This document shows positions 22,172 to 35,464 of a stretch of 64,000 nt of DNA, piece after piece (position 1 is the stretch's first letter; each line of letters begins with the position of its first letter). The translations under genes and the position numbers were made by a program. Below the pieces are notes generated by a model. The model did not search any database and was not told where the DNA came from. It worked only from the letters and a program-made list of their open reading frames with translations. Source of the stretch: Haliclystus octoradiatus (Eukaryota > Cnidaria > Staurozoa > Stauromedusae > Haliclystidae); NCBI GenBank assembly GCA_916610825.1, contig OU744453.1:12047826-12111825 (forward strand), in the 5' to 3' direction.

Positions 22172-25100
22172 CTAAGAATTTGGAATTTCAACAGAAGTAG
22201 CATTCAGGTCATCACTAAAAGCTGGTAATTTAAATCCTACAATTTTCTCGACAGAGTTCAGATTTAACAGTGATGATGATGATGATGATAATGGAATAAG
22301 AGTGCCACGTGTTTCGGTTTCCAATCTTCGCACTTCTTCTCTTTCTTGTTGGGGAACTTTGAATAGATCAAGGGCACCTTCAGATACTCTGGGGAACTCA
22401 ATTCTCTTCAGTGTTGACATACTCTTCGTTGATAGGACTGGAAGTGAGATATCAAATGTATAATATCGGAAAAGTTTGAGAGGAAAGATTAGAATTCGTA
22501 TTGATAAAAAGTGAGCAATAACGAAAGAGCAAATTAACGTTTCGACAGGCTCAGGTCATCTTCATCTTTAAATAGTACAGATTCAATGTAATCCGGCTTT
22601 TTTACCACCGCTTGAATAATACTATATATGTAAGGCCGATTAGGGTTATTACCTTGTGTCTGTTTTATTGCCTTTTGTTAGTACCATATACCATTTTACA
22701 CTGTAACTTGGCACATAATTTAATCAATTTTGTAATTTTACTGTTTAATCCCTTGTATATCATTTTCTATTTTTCTTTCTTGAAATTATATTTTGAATAT
22801 GATGGATAACCAGTCGAAACGTCAATTAACTTGCTTTTTTTATTGCTCACTTTTATTACTGTACTGTGAAAATAGAAACAACAACAAACCTTAAACTCAT
22901 CCTAGGGTGATGCGGGGGATGATGGCAATTTTTCGCGAATAATTGTAATTAATTTTTATTTATGGAAAAATTATTTAGCGGATTGCCTTGCGGGTGTCTT
23001 CGTTCTCATTTTTAAGCCAATTTTTCAGTATTGTGCTTTTGAGATTGGTCGTCTCATCACAGCAATTCGACTTGAGATCAATTTTTTATTTTGACTTAAA
23101 TTTATGGTTCGATTTCGGATAATAGATTTTTGAATTTCCACTTTATAGGCAGAAATTTCCCTTTGGGATTTCATAAAGCTGTAAATATATTACATATATT
23201 TATTATTATTATTATCTGCCTGTTATTTTTGGAGTCAAATGACCTGTAAATATATTACAAATATCCTAAGATTTTTCTTGGATCACTTCAATCATCAAAC
23301 TAGTGGACTGAATTATCACTAGGATACGATGAATTACTTTGGTGCCTTGTTATATGTGTGGAAGCTATATAGAGAAGCAGGATACCAATATTCAAGCAAT
23401 TGGGTACAACTTCAATTCAATTATTTAATTAATGCATCAATTCAAATATACTTACCACTGAGCATAATGTCAATATTGTTTGCATTGTTCACAGTCGCAT
23501 GTTCATAGGTGACGTGTACACATCCTGGCTGTTTGTAATAATCAAGGAAATCTGCCCTTGCGTAGGTTGTACCACTCATTCTACCTTTGATACGCGCGAA
23601 GTAAGAATTCTGGAACCTGGGCCATTTCTTTTGCCAATCTGTATAGATTTTATCAATGAATGAATGATGAAGGAAGAATTCTGGTGCCGAAGCAGATGCG
23701 CTGGATGCCATTGTTCCTCCTGAGAAAGAGAATGTCAGTCCAAATATTGAAAACTAAACCCTGTCCCTAAATACAATGTCTGAATATCTCTGGATTATTA
23801 TAATACATGGACAATTTTCGAAGGTCGGGAAATGCACCATGGTAAATTAATAAGTTACGTATATCAAATTATACAGGCTTTCAACTCTATAAAAATGCAG
23901 CAGCAAAGGTTGGCCAATAAAAAATGTTGCACTCATGGTTGTTCAAGTTAAATTAAAATATCATGATCATTTATGCGATGAATCTTCGTTGATCTTTTAT
24001 CGTCAATAGTTCAAATTGCGAAAACACAATGGCGGAATTTTCTGCATTGATCACAAGGCGACCACATCACGTGATCGAGTTTTCGTGAGTGAAATTGACA
24101 GTTGTTGATAAAATTGATAATTTAGGAGAGAAAAGGGTTCAAGCACGGTTTTGCCATGCGCAATCGCAAATTCCTGCACTCGAGATTTTGCCCGACATTT
24201 GGGAAGCTAGAATAAACTCGCCTGTGGCTCGTTTATTCATTCATTCCTCTTCACTCATGACTCCCAATATCACTTGTGCAGAAATTTTGGGATGAAGCAT
24301 GGCAACTCATGCATAAACCCTTAAATTAATGATTAAGAAGCAGGATTAATCTCTCATATTATGCTATAAGAAGGCATGACATAAAGACTTAGTTGTTCTT
24401 TCCCCGAGGCTCCTGGCGATACAGTACTAGATATGCCTTATCTTTGTATAACTTGCAGCAAGATGATGTTCAGTATTGTAATCATGATAATTATATAATG
24501 TGTAGGACACAAAAAAAAGTACTCATACCAATGGAATTATGCATTTGATTGTGTAAATTTACTCTCAAAAGTTGCTCAAATTCTGCAAAATTTTGAAATT
24601 TGAGTATCCGTTGAACCAAAAGCTTGTCAGGTACTGCTCCAGAAAAGTTTCGCCTCAAGCATTGACCATTGTATAATTCCCATTGATGTTTGCTGAATTG
24701 CCCTGATGAAACGCATAAGTCTCTGCCAAATGCACTACCCAGACCATGATCTTCATTACTCCATATGTGGCTTTTGTTCCACGGATCATGTGACCACGAA
24801 GACCAATCCCAATAAGGGAGTGTGACTCTACAATCAACGCCACGCAACAAATTTTCAAGCTCAAGAATATACCACCGATGCCAAACGAGAAACTGTGACT
24901 TAGTATGGATACCGGTTGTCCTCCATCCAACAGCAAATAATTCATAATGTAACTGTACCAAATCAGTATATTTACTCTTGTGCGGCTCAACAGTTGTCAT
25001 GGTCTTATACGCATTTAGATAATGCTTTCTAAAACCGGTTTTCATCGACAGGAACTCCCAACGGATACGCTCGCAATTTTCTAATCTTCCATTTATGCAC

Positions 25101-28100
25101 GTGCATCGTCTGTGACATTCATCCCACACTACTTTACCAGGATTTTGACAGTCTGTGTATCTTTCTGCAACATAATCAAATTATGGTTATTTGAACATTT
25201 GCATCATACATACATCATACAGAGGAATGTGAGTACGTAATTTATATGCATTTCAAAGTGAAGGATGACGAAAATATAATACTCGGAGGCTACATATTAA
25301 TAATCCAAAACGTTGCAATAACCATACGAGTATTCTATTACTGGTATAAAATTTTAAGAAATTTTTTTCAGAGAAACTTCAAATAAACAAATCAATTTTT
25401 ATAGATAAATAATTATAGTTATCAAGGTTTTTGTTTCATGTTTTGAAATTAATTTTTGGTTGTTGAATGAAATCAATGAAGTTCTGCCGAATGAAGTATA
25501 ATTTGAATTATATGGTTTGCTGTAATATGATTATGATTGCAATATACTATTTGTTATTGTTGAATACCTTTCAGTGTCTCACCTTGATCAATCTCGATTT
25601 CTTTTTACTGTATTCACTTATCTTATTTTAGAAGGGTAATCCAATAGATATTGATCGATATATAGGTAGATGTATAATATTGTAAAACGCTGTCTTACTG
25701 ATTGAACACAGGGCTCAATGCAATATATAGCAAAGCTTTAAGAAATAACAATAGTAATAATAATCAGAGAATCAGACAGCTAGATTTCTACTTGAAGTTT
25801 CACGCCGAGGCGATCATCAGTTAGCCTGCGCAATCATCAAAAAAGATTTGGATATGCGCGCAAGCTTTTCATCAGGCAATTTCTTCAATTTAGTTTGAAT
25901 AAATTGCCTGATGATCGCCTCGGCATGAAACTTCAAGCTGCAAATGTGACTGCCTTATTCTTGGACTAATATTCTCTGACTCTGGAATGGCTTTGCGTTT
26001 GACTTCGACATCAAACTGCCGACCCATCGACGGGCTCATCGATTCTTTTCAAATTTTGAAACAAAAATTTCTTTATGATCAGTATCTGTACAGTAAAGAA
26101 TTGTAAAATGTGCATCCTCCTTGGTTCTACCTAACTTCACTTTTAATTAATTTATATTATTTCTTCGTTTTATAATTACAGTATTATAATTCTTTTTTCA
26201 AATTTCCTTTATTTTAAGTTTGTATTGATATTTTATTTTAGATTAAATTACAATATACTATATTTTATTGTTAATCACAATCTTAAGTGTAAATTATACG
26301 GGTCTAACAACTAAGCAAGTAGATTGCTTACGGAATTTCCCTGATTTTATGAAAGTATTTTAAAATTTACACATTTACTTATACAGTAACAGTTTTTTCA
26401 TATAGTCAAATAAATACATATATGCATTATTATTTAGGTTGATGTATATATGTATTCAAGACATTTAAATGGACATAGTTTTACATATATTTTCGTATTT
26501 AAGTTTTGAAAGAAGGCAAACTCCAATATATTTAAACCTGCACCGCAGCAATCAATATTGGATACATACTTTCCGGGGGTTACTTCGATACTTTTTGTAC
26601 GGGGTGTGCCATTTCGAAAAATTGCAGGTTTGGCTGGAAACCATTATACCCTAATATTGTAAAAAAATGTATTATTTCCTGGCATTTTGCATGAAAAGTG
26701 CCATTTCGGCGCCTCACAGCAGAGGGCATTACAGCGGGACAATTTCTGGCTTCACAGCGGGAAACCGGAAATTTCACAGCAGACTTCTGAAATTGAAAAC
26801 TTGATACCTCAAAATTGCCAGCATGGTGCCAAAATATTACCCCCCAAAAATGACACATCCCCATAGAGTGCCTATATGGAAGTACACCCGGGATTAACTG
26901 TACGTTTCGATGCATGCCTCTGCGGCAGCGCTACTAATATATGCAGGATATAGCCACACTTGCCTCACCTTTGCCTGTATTTTTCCCTGTGAGACCCCGG
27001 AGGAGGTTTGCCGCACCAATTCGATAGTAATTCCAGCTATCTGGAGCACTTGTTATGGCTTTCAACTCTTCATTTGATTTCTCTGAATTAACATCAAGCA
27101 CAACCAGCCTGACTTTATATAAACGGCGAAGATCAACAGCCACTTCCTCAGGATCGTTTCCACTTTTCCAGTTTCCATCGGACACAATAATGGCGACGTT
27201 CTTACTATCCTTTCTTTTGATATTCTTAAACATTTGTTGTGCATGAGTTAGAGCGCTTTTCATATCTGAAGGTGAACTATCATACCTATAAGAGAACGTA
27301 CGTGAGTAAAATAAGTGAATATAAATATTGTTTTTTTAAAATGATTTTCACTTCAGAACAGCTACATCAAGATGGTTTAGGCTATTTCGTGTTGCTATCA
27401 GTTTTGAAACTGGAATTATATGTAAATATTAATAACGTTTAATGGAAAAACGTGGCTTATAATTAAGAAACATCAATAAATGACAGCAAATGTTTATGTT
27501 TATGTTTACTCGTTGATGCATTTTAATCGGCATCTTATTGATAATCTAATAGCATATAATATCTTACTTGACGGTCTTGATAATCTTTATCATACACTCT
27601 CTGTTAGTACAGCGTTCGAAATCGAATGGAACAGTGACTGTGCTGGATGCACACATCAAAGCAACCCTTACAGAGCTTGGCGCCACGCTGAAATGATGCA
27701 GCAAGTTTTCAGCAAACATTCGTGCCTCAAGAAATGCTGATATGCCGATTGTCTCTGACACATCCAAGATGATTAGAAGATCGATTTTGGGTAGCTTATT
27801 CCCTGTAGATATACAATAAAGTAACCGTTATCACTTGATTATTTGGGGTTTCTTTTAAAAACACTAATGATCAATAACAAACTATGATGGATTGCAAAGA
27901 AGATTGATCGTGAACCATTGTTAGTTAAATATTCTCCTGTTTATACGGTAAACTCAAAAAAAGGAAGCAATTATTAAGGACTTACTCTAATATTAAGTAT
28001 TATTGGATATGAAGTTTTATTGAGTTATCATTTGACAGCGAATTTGTTTTGGTCTTGAACATTTTGATTATCACGCAACTCGCATGCAAGCACGTTGAGG

Positions 28101-29792
28101 TTCAATATATTCAGTCATTGATATTCAAACTATCTGAGTTTAATTGAAGCTACGATCCTAATTGTCATAATAACATAAAGCTAGCATTTACCCTCAGATA
28201 TATGTTTTCCTAGTTTTAAGATTCGTTTAGCAAAGCGAGATACCAAAGGCGATGGTTCAACTACATCTTGATCTGTAAAATTATCCTCAGAGCCATCAGT
28301 CGTGTCAGCGTTGTGTTCTTCATCAATTGTAGAGCCTGTAAGATGCAGTTAGAATAGATAATAAACATTTCGTACTTCAAGCCCGACTTTAAGTAGCTCA
28401 AATATTGTGATTGCGATAAACCCCCGATAAACCATCTTCCAAAGACTTCACGTATGATATTTTCTCTTTAGAAGGATATTTCTTCGTTTATTGTATCGAA
28501 AAAAAGTAATACGAGCTGTTTAAAACATCCACAAGATATAATTACCAAATAATCATGATAAGGAGCGGCTCATGATTATATGATGCCCTTCTCATGCTCT
28601 CAATACGCTCGATCTGTGCTATTATAAGGCTGTATTTATTCATATAGGCCCTGCGCTATTCATTATTGTTTTGTGACATAGCTGTAGCCATCTTACATCT
28701 GCGTTTTCCCACTGACACTACCGACACCAAAGCTATGAAAATGCCAACCTCGATTTTTTTAAGCAATGAAAATGTTTGAAAACCATGAAAACATCCATAT
28801 TCACGATATTAAAATGTGAAAATGCCATGAAAACGCAATTAAATTTCACGATTTTTTCATGTTTTTTTTTCAGTAGCGTGAGATACTCTTATTGCCATAT
28901 TAGAAAACATACCACTTGATTGAAGGAGCTGCTGTTGAATCGAGAATTCATAATCACAATTTTTGAATCAGCAAAACGTTGATTGGTCGCCTACGACATT
29001 TTTATCTGGAAAAACTATATCCCGCGCTGCTCAGTTTCAGGAATGCCGTTTGACAGTTGTAATGCAAATATACAAGGCTTTATATATACAAGGTATAAAG
29101 AACAATAAACCTTTATTTTCTCTCTACGGATTCACCTTTTATACCTTACATCTTTTATACTTTAATTGATCATCGTAAAATTGAAGTATTTCTTTCACGA
29201 TTAAGGAGATGGGATAATATGAAAGCTTTGATTGGGATTTTCCGTCCATTTTTTTATCTGCTGTAACTTTATAAAATCATTAACCCAAATCCGTATACCA
29301 ATATCCCGAGATTAAGATATGTAAAACCCCGGTCAGATAAAGCCCACACTTTGCTAACACTTTCACGACATTGATGTGTTGACAATGCTGGCATAATTGC
29401 TAGCTGCAATCACTGAGGAAAATTCCCATCAAATGAAATTCCTGGCAAAGTGTTGGCTTCACTTCTGGATGCTCTGGGTTTAAGCTAGAACATTCTTATT
29501 AATTTTTGTAATTTGGATTGCGTTATAGCTAAATCAGTATTTACATATTTATCTATTTTTTCATTTAATTTACTTTAACTTTTTTGAAAGTCTCTGGAAT
29601 TCTTATGGAATAAACAGACACGTTTTGCCTATAAGACGATCTTACCGATCAAACAGATTTATTTATCAGAATTATCTAAATATGATATAAACTAATTAAA
29701 TACCCAGCATGTCATTTGAGTTTCTCACCTTGAAGAAGAACGATCGCCAAAAAAAGAAGGATTAGTAGCTGCATACACATTTTGATGGTCAT
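22172..29792 (-). CDS. Tyrosinase gene C: signal peptide, acidic linker, VWA, Cys-knot, tyrosinase
   Basis: Seven predicted exons: 29792-29729, 28335-28192, 27802-27568, 27285-26969, 25164-24529, 23719-23456, 22437-22172; 641 residues. Order: signal peptide (1-21), Asp/Glu-rich linker (22-69), VWA (70-253), six-Cys knot, tyrosinase (to about 550), tail (554-641). All copper histidines are present: LQLH, GIHTK, LVWHR for CuA; LHNQMH and FLHHSFID for CuB. Asn follows the first CuB His, a feature linked to monophenol activity in some tyrosinases. VWA metal motif DVSET; CTNREC conserved. The tail has ALDLFKV, a poly-Ser run (GATGATGAT repeat near 22,270), and VGFKLP. Long introns 1 to 4 hold hammerhead and foldback repeats. 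Confidence 0.87.
25789..25938. repeat. Foldback element carrying hammerhead-type cores at both ends
   Basis: The two ends (25,789-25,820 and 25,908-25,938) are near-perfect inverted copies of one unit: CTGATGA, TCGCC-loop-GGC stem, GAAACTTCAAG. The minus-strand copy retains GAAA, a 3-bp stem III and a GTA cleavage triplet; in the plus-strand copy GTA is changed to GCT. It lies in gene C intron 4, next to short AAT runs at about 25,748-25,764. No stem I pairing is evident, so self-cleavage is doubtful. Confidence 0.55.
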
Positions 29793-30925
29793 CTTGATAA
29801 TATCATTAAAACTTTTTATGTTTTCCGTTCTCTTTACAATGATGCAGGAGTCCAATTACATTTGAGCGTTGTGCTTACAAACAATCTTGTTGATTTTTTG
29901 ATCTTCATTTTCATGGTGACAAAACTATAGAAGAAGACAGGCAGGTGAGAAGACTGTAGACAGGTCAGAAGACTATAGACTTTTCCAAGTGTACAATATG
30001 AACGTGGCCAATGAAAAGTTCCATCGTATTTTTTAAAATATGTAATAGCAGGAAACTGGGTTCTAGTGGCGCATTTCCCCTAATGATTCTGATCGGCGTA
30101 TCTAAATTCTGATATCTGATTTCAGGCATTCATTTCACTTCAGGCATATGCACGCTTTCTGTATCCCAATTTGAAACATCTTGAAACTTATTACTAATGT
30201 AGCAATGCTAGGGAACAGACAAACTGTATGTAATATTGGAACAACCCTAACCATGTATTACCATGTATTACCCTAACAAACTTCCATAACAAAGACTTTG
30301 TGTTTACCAGGAAATAGTTGAATGACTTGAGTCAGGGAAAGAAGGGAGTGTTGCCGGATTCTGAAATTCCAACATTGAAGAGTTTACAGAGTCGATATGA
30401 TAGAAAGCAAATATTACGAGTAAGAGGGATCAGATGTATTTGATGAGTAGGAATTCCCTTCAATACACGTATGGCTCGTCAGCGATAATGGTGGACCTCT
30501 CTTTGATGAGACGACATTATAATGTGGATATAAACATGAACGTGCATATGAACATGGATAACGTGTAGGTCGTCAAGGTGGGACAGGTTAGCATGGACAT
30601 TGCATCGAATTCTAGCCAATTACTTGGGCAATTTTGCAGAAGTTTGGATGCCCTCTAGGCCAATTTGTTGTAATATTCTATTTAATTTGAAAACAGTCCT
30701 TTTGATACAATCTCCACAGATTTCTATAAATGATCTAAGAGACAACATGACTTAATAGCTAAATATGCAATCATACTCTTCTTATACTCTGATTCAAAAA
30801 TTGGATATGTGCAATGTGCAGTTTGCACCAGGATGTAACACTATGATTTATACAATATGTAACGGATCACAAAATATATGTTCTTCATATATTATCAATG
30901 TTTATAGCGCGATTTGATCGCTATC
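29793..30925. other. Intergenic region between tyrosinase genes C and D
   Basis: No coding or RNA feature recognised. A short direct repeat, ACCATGTATT twice in a row, lies near 30,250. Must contain the gene C promoter; I could not place a convincing TATA box. Confidence 0.45.
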
Positions 30926-33900
30926 TCAGTTTGACCACGTCCATTCCGACCTTCCTGTCTTCACTGTTTGATTGCCACGGAATGTCATTGATGGCGTATC
31001 AGAAGACCAACTGAAACTGGATGTACTCTCAAAGAAACCATTCTGTAAGTTTGGTAAATTAAATCCAATTGTTTTTTCAACGCCATTCAGATGAAGCCTT
31101 GAAGCAGATGATGATGAGATCATTTTGCCACGAATCTGTGATTCCAGACGTCTCGTTTCTGTTCGTTCTACTTTTGAAACTTGAAATAAATCAAAAGCTT
31201 TTTCTGAGACTAATGGAAATTCAACTCTCTCCATAGTTGATAAACTTTTTACTGAAGAAGCTGAAATTAAACGGATATTGATTTATAATCGCCGCACTCA
31301 TTATTCACAAGTTCATTAATACATCTTTGTTTCACCCCTTATTTAATGAATATCAAGTACAGTTATTAGAATTAGCATATCATATCCACACAGGGGACTG
31401 GTTTGGAAAATATGCTGGGAAACAATATCTCTGTCTCATTCACGAAAGATTAATTCCTTATCGTTATTGTTCATCAGATTGTTGTGTCTCGTCTGAATTT
31501 TGATGATGTTGAATATATTTTATTTGGTAGATTTATAAAAGTATAGAAAAAACGGTTTAAAACACAACATTATCAATTCATTCATTCAATATGTCCCATT
31601 CCATGTATTACTCTATTAAACGTCAATTACGTCAAAGTCTTTAGCTAGTTAATACAACTCCCATCGCAAACTGTCATTATATGTTATGAACCAATGTTAC
31701 ATAAATTACTGTATAATTGATGCACTAGCAGTAATTATAAAGTGGATTTGTTGAAGATTTCATCACCGCCTACTCAAAATCTTCAATCAACTCGACAAGT
31801 TAGTAGTTTGCATCATTGTAAACATGGAATTGATTAATTACCTTTCAACAATGCATCGATATTTCTTGCGTTGTTCACTGTTGCTGATTCATAATGGACT
31901 TTCACACAACCAGGCTGTCTATCTAGATCGATGATGTCACTTCTTGAGTAGCTTGATCTACTCATTCGACCTCTGATGGATGGGAAGAATGCATTCTTGT
32001 TTGCTGGGGCCTTCTTTTGCCAATCAGACCATATTTTATCGATGTACGAATGATGTAGAAAGAATTCTGGAGAATATGCAGCACCTGGAGAGTTCATTGT
32101 ACCGCCTGAAGTATAGTAAATAAAATACTAATGAAATGGATCGTCATAAGGAGATGCAACCATATTAACCGTCAAGCCTTACCTATTGCAACATGCATTT
32201 GGTCGTGGAGTGCAGTCCTTAGATATAGCTCAAAGCTATGAAAATCCCGCCAACCAATCGTTCGTTGAACTGTGAGCTGGTCAGGAACATCACCAGTGAA
32301 TTTTCTTCGTAAGCAACTACCAGTTGGCAGAGACCATTGACTTCTCTTAAATCTACCAGATGTAACACAGTCGTCTGGTCCTGTTTCTCCCCCCAGCCCA
32401 TGATCTTCATTGCTCCAGATGTGTAGCTTATTCCATGGATCATGAGACCAAAGACTCCATGCCCAATACGGAACTGTAACTGTACAATCGACTTGTCTCA
32501 ACAAATTTTCTAGCTCAAGTATGTACCATCGATGCCAAGCAAGAAACTGAGACTTAGTATGAATACCGTTTGCTTGGGAGCCAACACTAAATAAATCGTA
32601 ATGTTTCTTCACTAATGCATCGTACATACTTTTGTATGGATTTTCTGTTGTCATGATTTTGTAAGCACGGAGATAATGAGATCGATAATCTTTTGTCATG
32701 GAGAGGAACTCCCATCTGATGCGATAGCAATTCTTCAATCTCCCATTAACGCATGTACATCTTCTGTGGCACTCGTCCCAAACAACTCTTCCTTGCTGTC
32801 GACACTCTGTGTATCTTGCTAAAAGAACAGGAGTATATAAAGCATATCTTAATTTATAAGAAACACAATGTTGATTTAAAATTTTCATAAGTAGATTAAT
32901 CAGAATTACTTATGTGAAGTGGAAGGCCACGTATTTTGAAACGTGTAATCGTGTGTGTATTTGATGTGTTTTGCACGGTTGTCGTAGCATGTCTATTCGT
33001 CAGACACATATAGCGGACGTAGAAAAATTAAATCAGTCACATAAGACTATTGGAGCTTACCGACACCCGTGGTTTCTCCTGTTAGGCTCCGTAGTATGTT
33101 TGCAGTTCCAATTTGATAATAATTTCGACCATTAGGTGCACTTGCGATGGATTTCAATTGTTTGTTTGTCCATTTTGGATTGATGCCAATTACAATCATT
33201 CTTACTCCATATTTTTTTTTTAGTTTTTCAGATGGCTTGCTTGGCATGCTTCCACGTTTCCAATTCCCATTTGATATGAGGAGAATAATTTTTTGACTAT
33301 GCTTACGTGACCCGTATGTTGAGCGTGATTGCTCCTCGAAAAGTCTCTGTGAGCGCCCAAGAGCGTCTTGCATATCAGAGGGAGAATTTTCATACCTATG
33401 TATGGAAATCAGAAGATGACAATGAAACTGCCAACATTATGACACGAAAGCTTGAAAGAAAACAATGGTTTTCCTGATTAATGATTACAATATTGTAATT
33501 AAGAGTTTTCTCGATTGAAATTCAGATTTTTCTCGATAAAGATAGATTTTCTTACCGGACAGTCCGTATTAATTTGATCATGCATTCCCTGTTAGTACAA
33601 CGCTGAAAATCAAATGGCAATGTAACTCTGGACGATGCACACATCAGAGCAACCCTCACAGAACTTGGTGCCACGCTGAAATGATGTAGAAGATTTTCAA
33701 CAAACACCTTTGCCTCCAAGAATGCTGATACACCAATCGTCTGTGAGGCATCCAAAATAATCAGAAGATCGATTTTAGGCAGGGGGCTACCTGTAATGAA
33801 TGGAAAATATACAAAAAATTGGGATTTATTGGATTTTGACGACAACATTTGTTTTCAAATTTAATGGCATGCTTTCGTTTATTGCTTAATCCAACATTAG

Positions 33901-35464
33901 AAAACATCCGCCAATGATACCCCCCATCATATATCTAATACAGTGTAATAACAGCAGATTCAACGCCTGGGGAAGTTGGAGATTTCAATACATTGGCTGT
34001 GCGGGGAGGTGAGTGTTGTGCCATTTCCAAGGGACACCTTTTCCAGATTCTTGTTAAACTGTAAGGTGTACCGGGATTCAACGGTTCTTGTACCTGGCAA
34101 TGACGGAGCTCTGTTATCTCTGCAAGATTATAATGATTGAAATAATGTACCACAGAATTTCTATATTCATCAATTAAGTGAATGAAGGTGAATGATAAAA
34201 CTGACAGCCCAACATCCTCGAGTCTACAGTTTATATTTAAAAGGAAATATAATCTAAATGACATGGAGTTTGGTTTGGATTATATTTCTTCAAAAAAAAA
34301 TGAGTTGAGTTGTGACAAACTGTGATGCCCAAACATGAAGAAGAATTCCCAAATGCTATTACCGTTGTTGTTTATATGTCTGAATTATTATAACATTTGC
34401 ATTAATGTCATTATTATTAGAGCACGTCAAACAATTCAATTTGATTTATATACATACGTTTGTCATGGCTTTTGCCTAACTTTAAGAAATGTGTTGCGAA
34501 GAGAGACGCTGGTGTCTTTTGTCTTTCAAGCCATCGTTTGGCATCACGTGGCTCGTCTTCTGCATACACTAGAAATAGATTTGTTATTCATTTTAAATCG
34601 GCCTATCAGTTGGAACATCCTAGAATGTAACTATTTAACTTTCTATTTCACCACAATTTGGGTAAACTAGTAGCATTTCTAACCGGGATGGCTAATTTAT
34701 AGTTGGTTGGCGAGTGTGATTTTAATGGGTGAATGCTCTTCCTGACGTCCATCTGCAACAATTACATGGAGGGGAATGCCCTTTAGAGGGGTTCGAGTAT
34801 TTCATATTTCATATTTCATATTTCATTCAAGTTTTTACGGAAAATCAACAAATATTTTAAACTTTGACGGTATATATTCCAAAAATAAGAAAACGTTGCC
34901 AAAAATCAAATTCAAATTTGACAATATTCGATCTCAGTCTATCATGAAAATCATCAAATGTTTCATATCTCATTCGACTGTTGAACCAATATATTTCATG
35001 TTTCAAACACCCATATATCCAAAGTCGTGTGCAGTTTATCTAACTTTTTGCACGGTTGATTCTATCTCCGAAACAATGAGCATAATAGGAAATGTAATAT
35101 TCAATTATCATTAAACAATGACCATAATATTTAATATTCAGTTACTGTAGTATCATTATATAAGTCTCACATAAATGTATTAAGATCTTATTTCTTCTAC
35201 ATTATCAAGATATTATAATTAGAACTAGTTATAATTATAATTAGTTTTATTAGTTCTAATTATAATATCTTTATATTAATAACGTGTCCTTGTCGATTAA
35301 TGATAAATCTGTTCCACAGCGGTGAATACCACGCCAGCAAATTGAGCAAACACGAAGATTATACATATACTGTACGAGATTAACTAAATACTACTTCATT
35401 TGAATTTCTTACCTTGATACAGAACACATGCTAATAGTATTATATTTAGAAAAATGATTTTCAT
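30926..35464 (-). CDS. Tyrosinase gene D: signal peptide, VWA, Cys-knot, tyrosinase
   Basis: Predicted exons: 35464-35413, a doubtful short exon 34119-34072, 33790-33556, 33395-33061, 32818-32183, 32105-31842, 31260-30926; 634 residues with the doubtful exon, 618 without (both keep frame). Order: signal peptide (1-17), short linker, VWA (about 34-223), six-Cys knot, tyrosinase, tail. Copper ligands are complete: KKHYD, GIHTK, LAWHR; LHDQMH; FLHHSYID. Asp follows the first CuB His. The VWA metal motif reads DASQT, and the Asp of the usual SDG motif is Asn (SNG), so metal-dependent binding is unlikely. Closest paralog is C (very similar VWA first exon and tail: KAFDLFQV, IGFNLP). The tail ends in a Ser/Thr/Trp-containing stretch. 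Confidence 0.85.
35207..35271. repeat. 21-bp perfect inverted repeat
   Basis: Arms at 35,207-35,227 and 35,251-35,271 (AAGATATTATAATTAGAAC and its complement) enclose a 23-base AT-rich loop in gene D intron 1. It may be a small foldback element; no function inferred. Confidence 0.85.

Noticed and set aside
33935-34264. Minus-strand open frame of 109 residues as an independent gene
   Set aside because: It has no family features. At most its piece 34119-34072 serves as a short linker exon of gene D, which remains doubtful.
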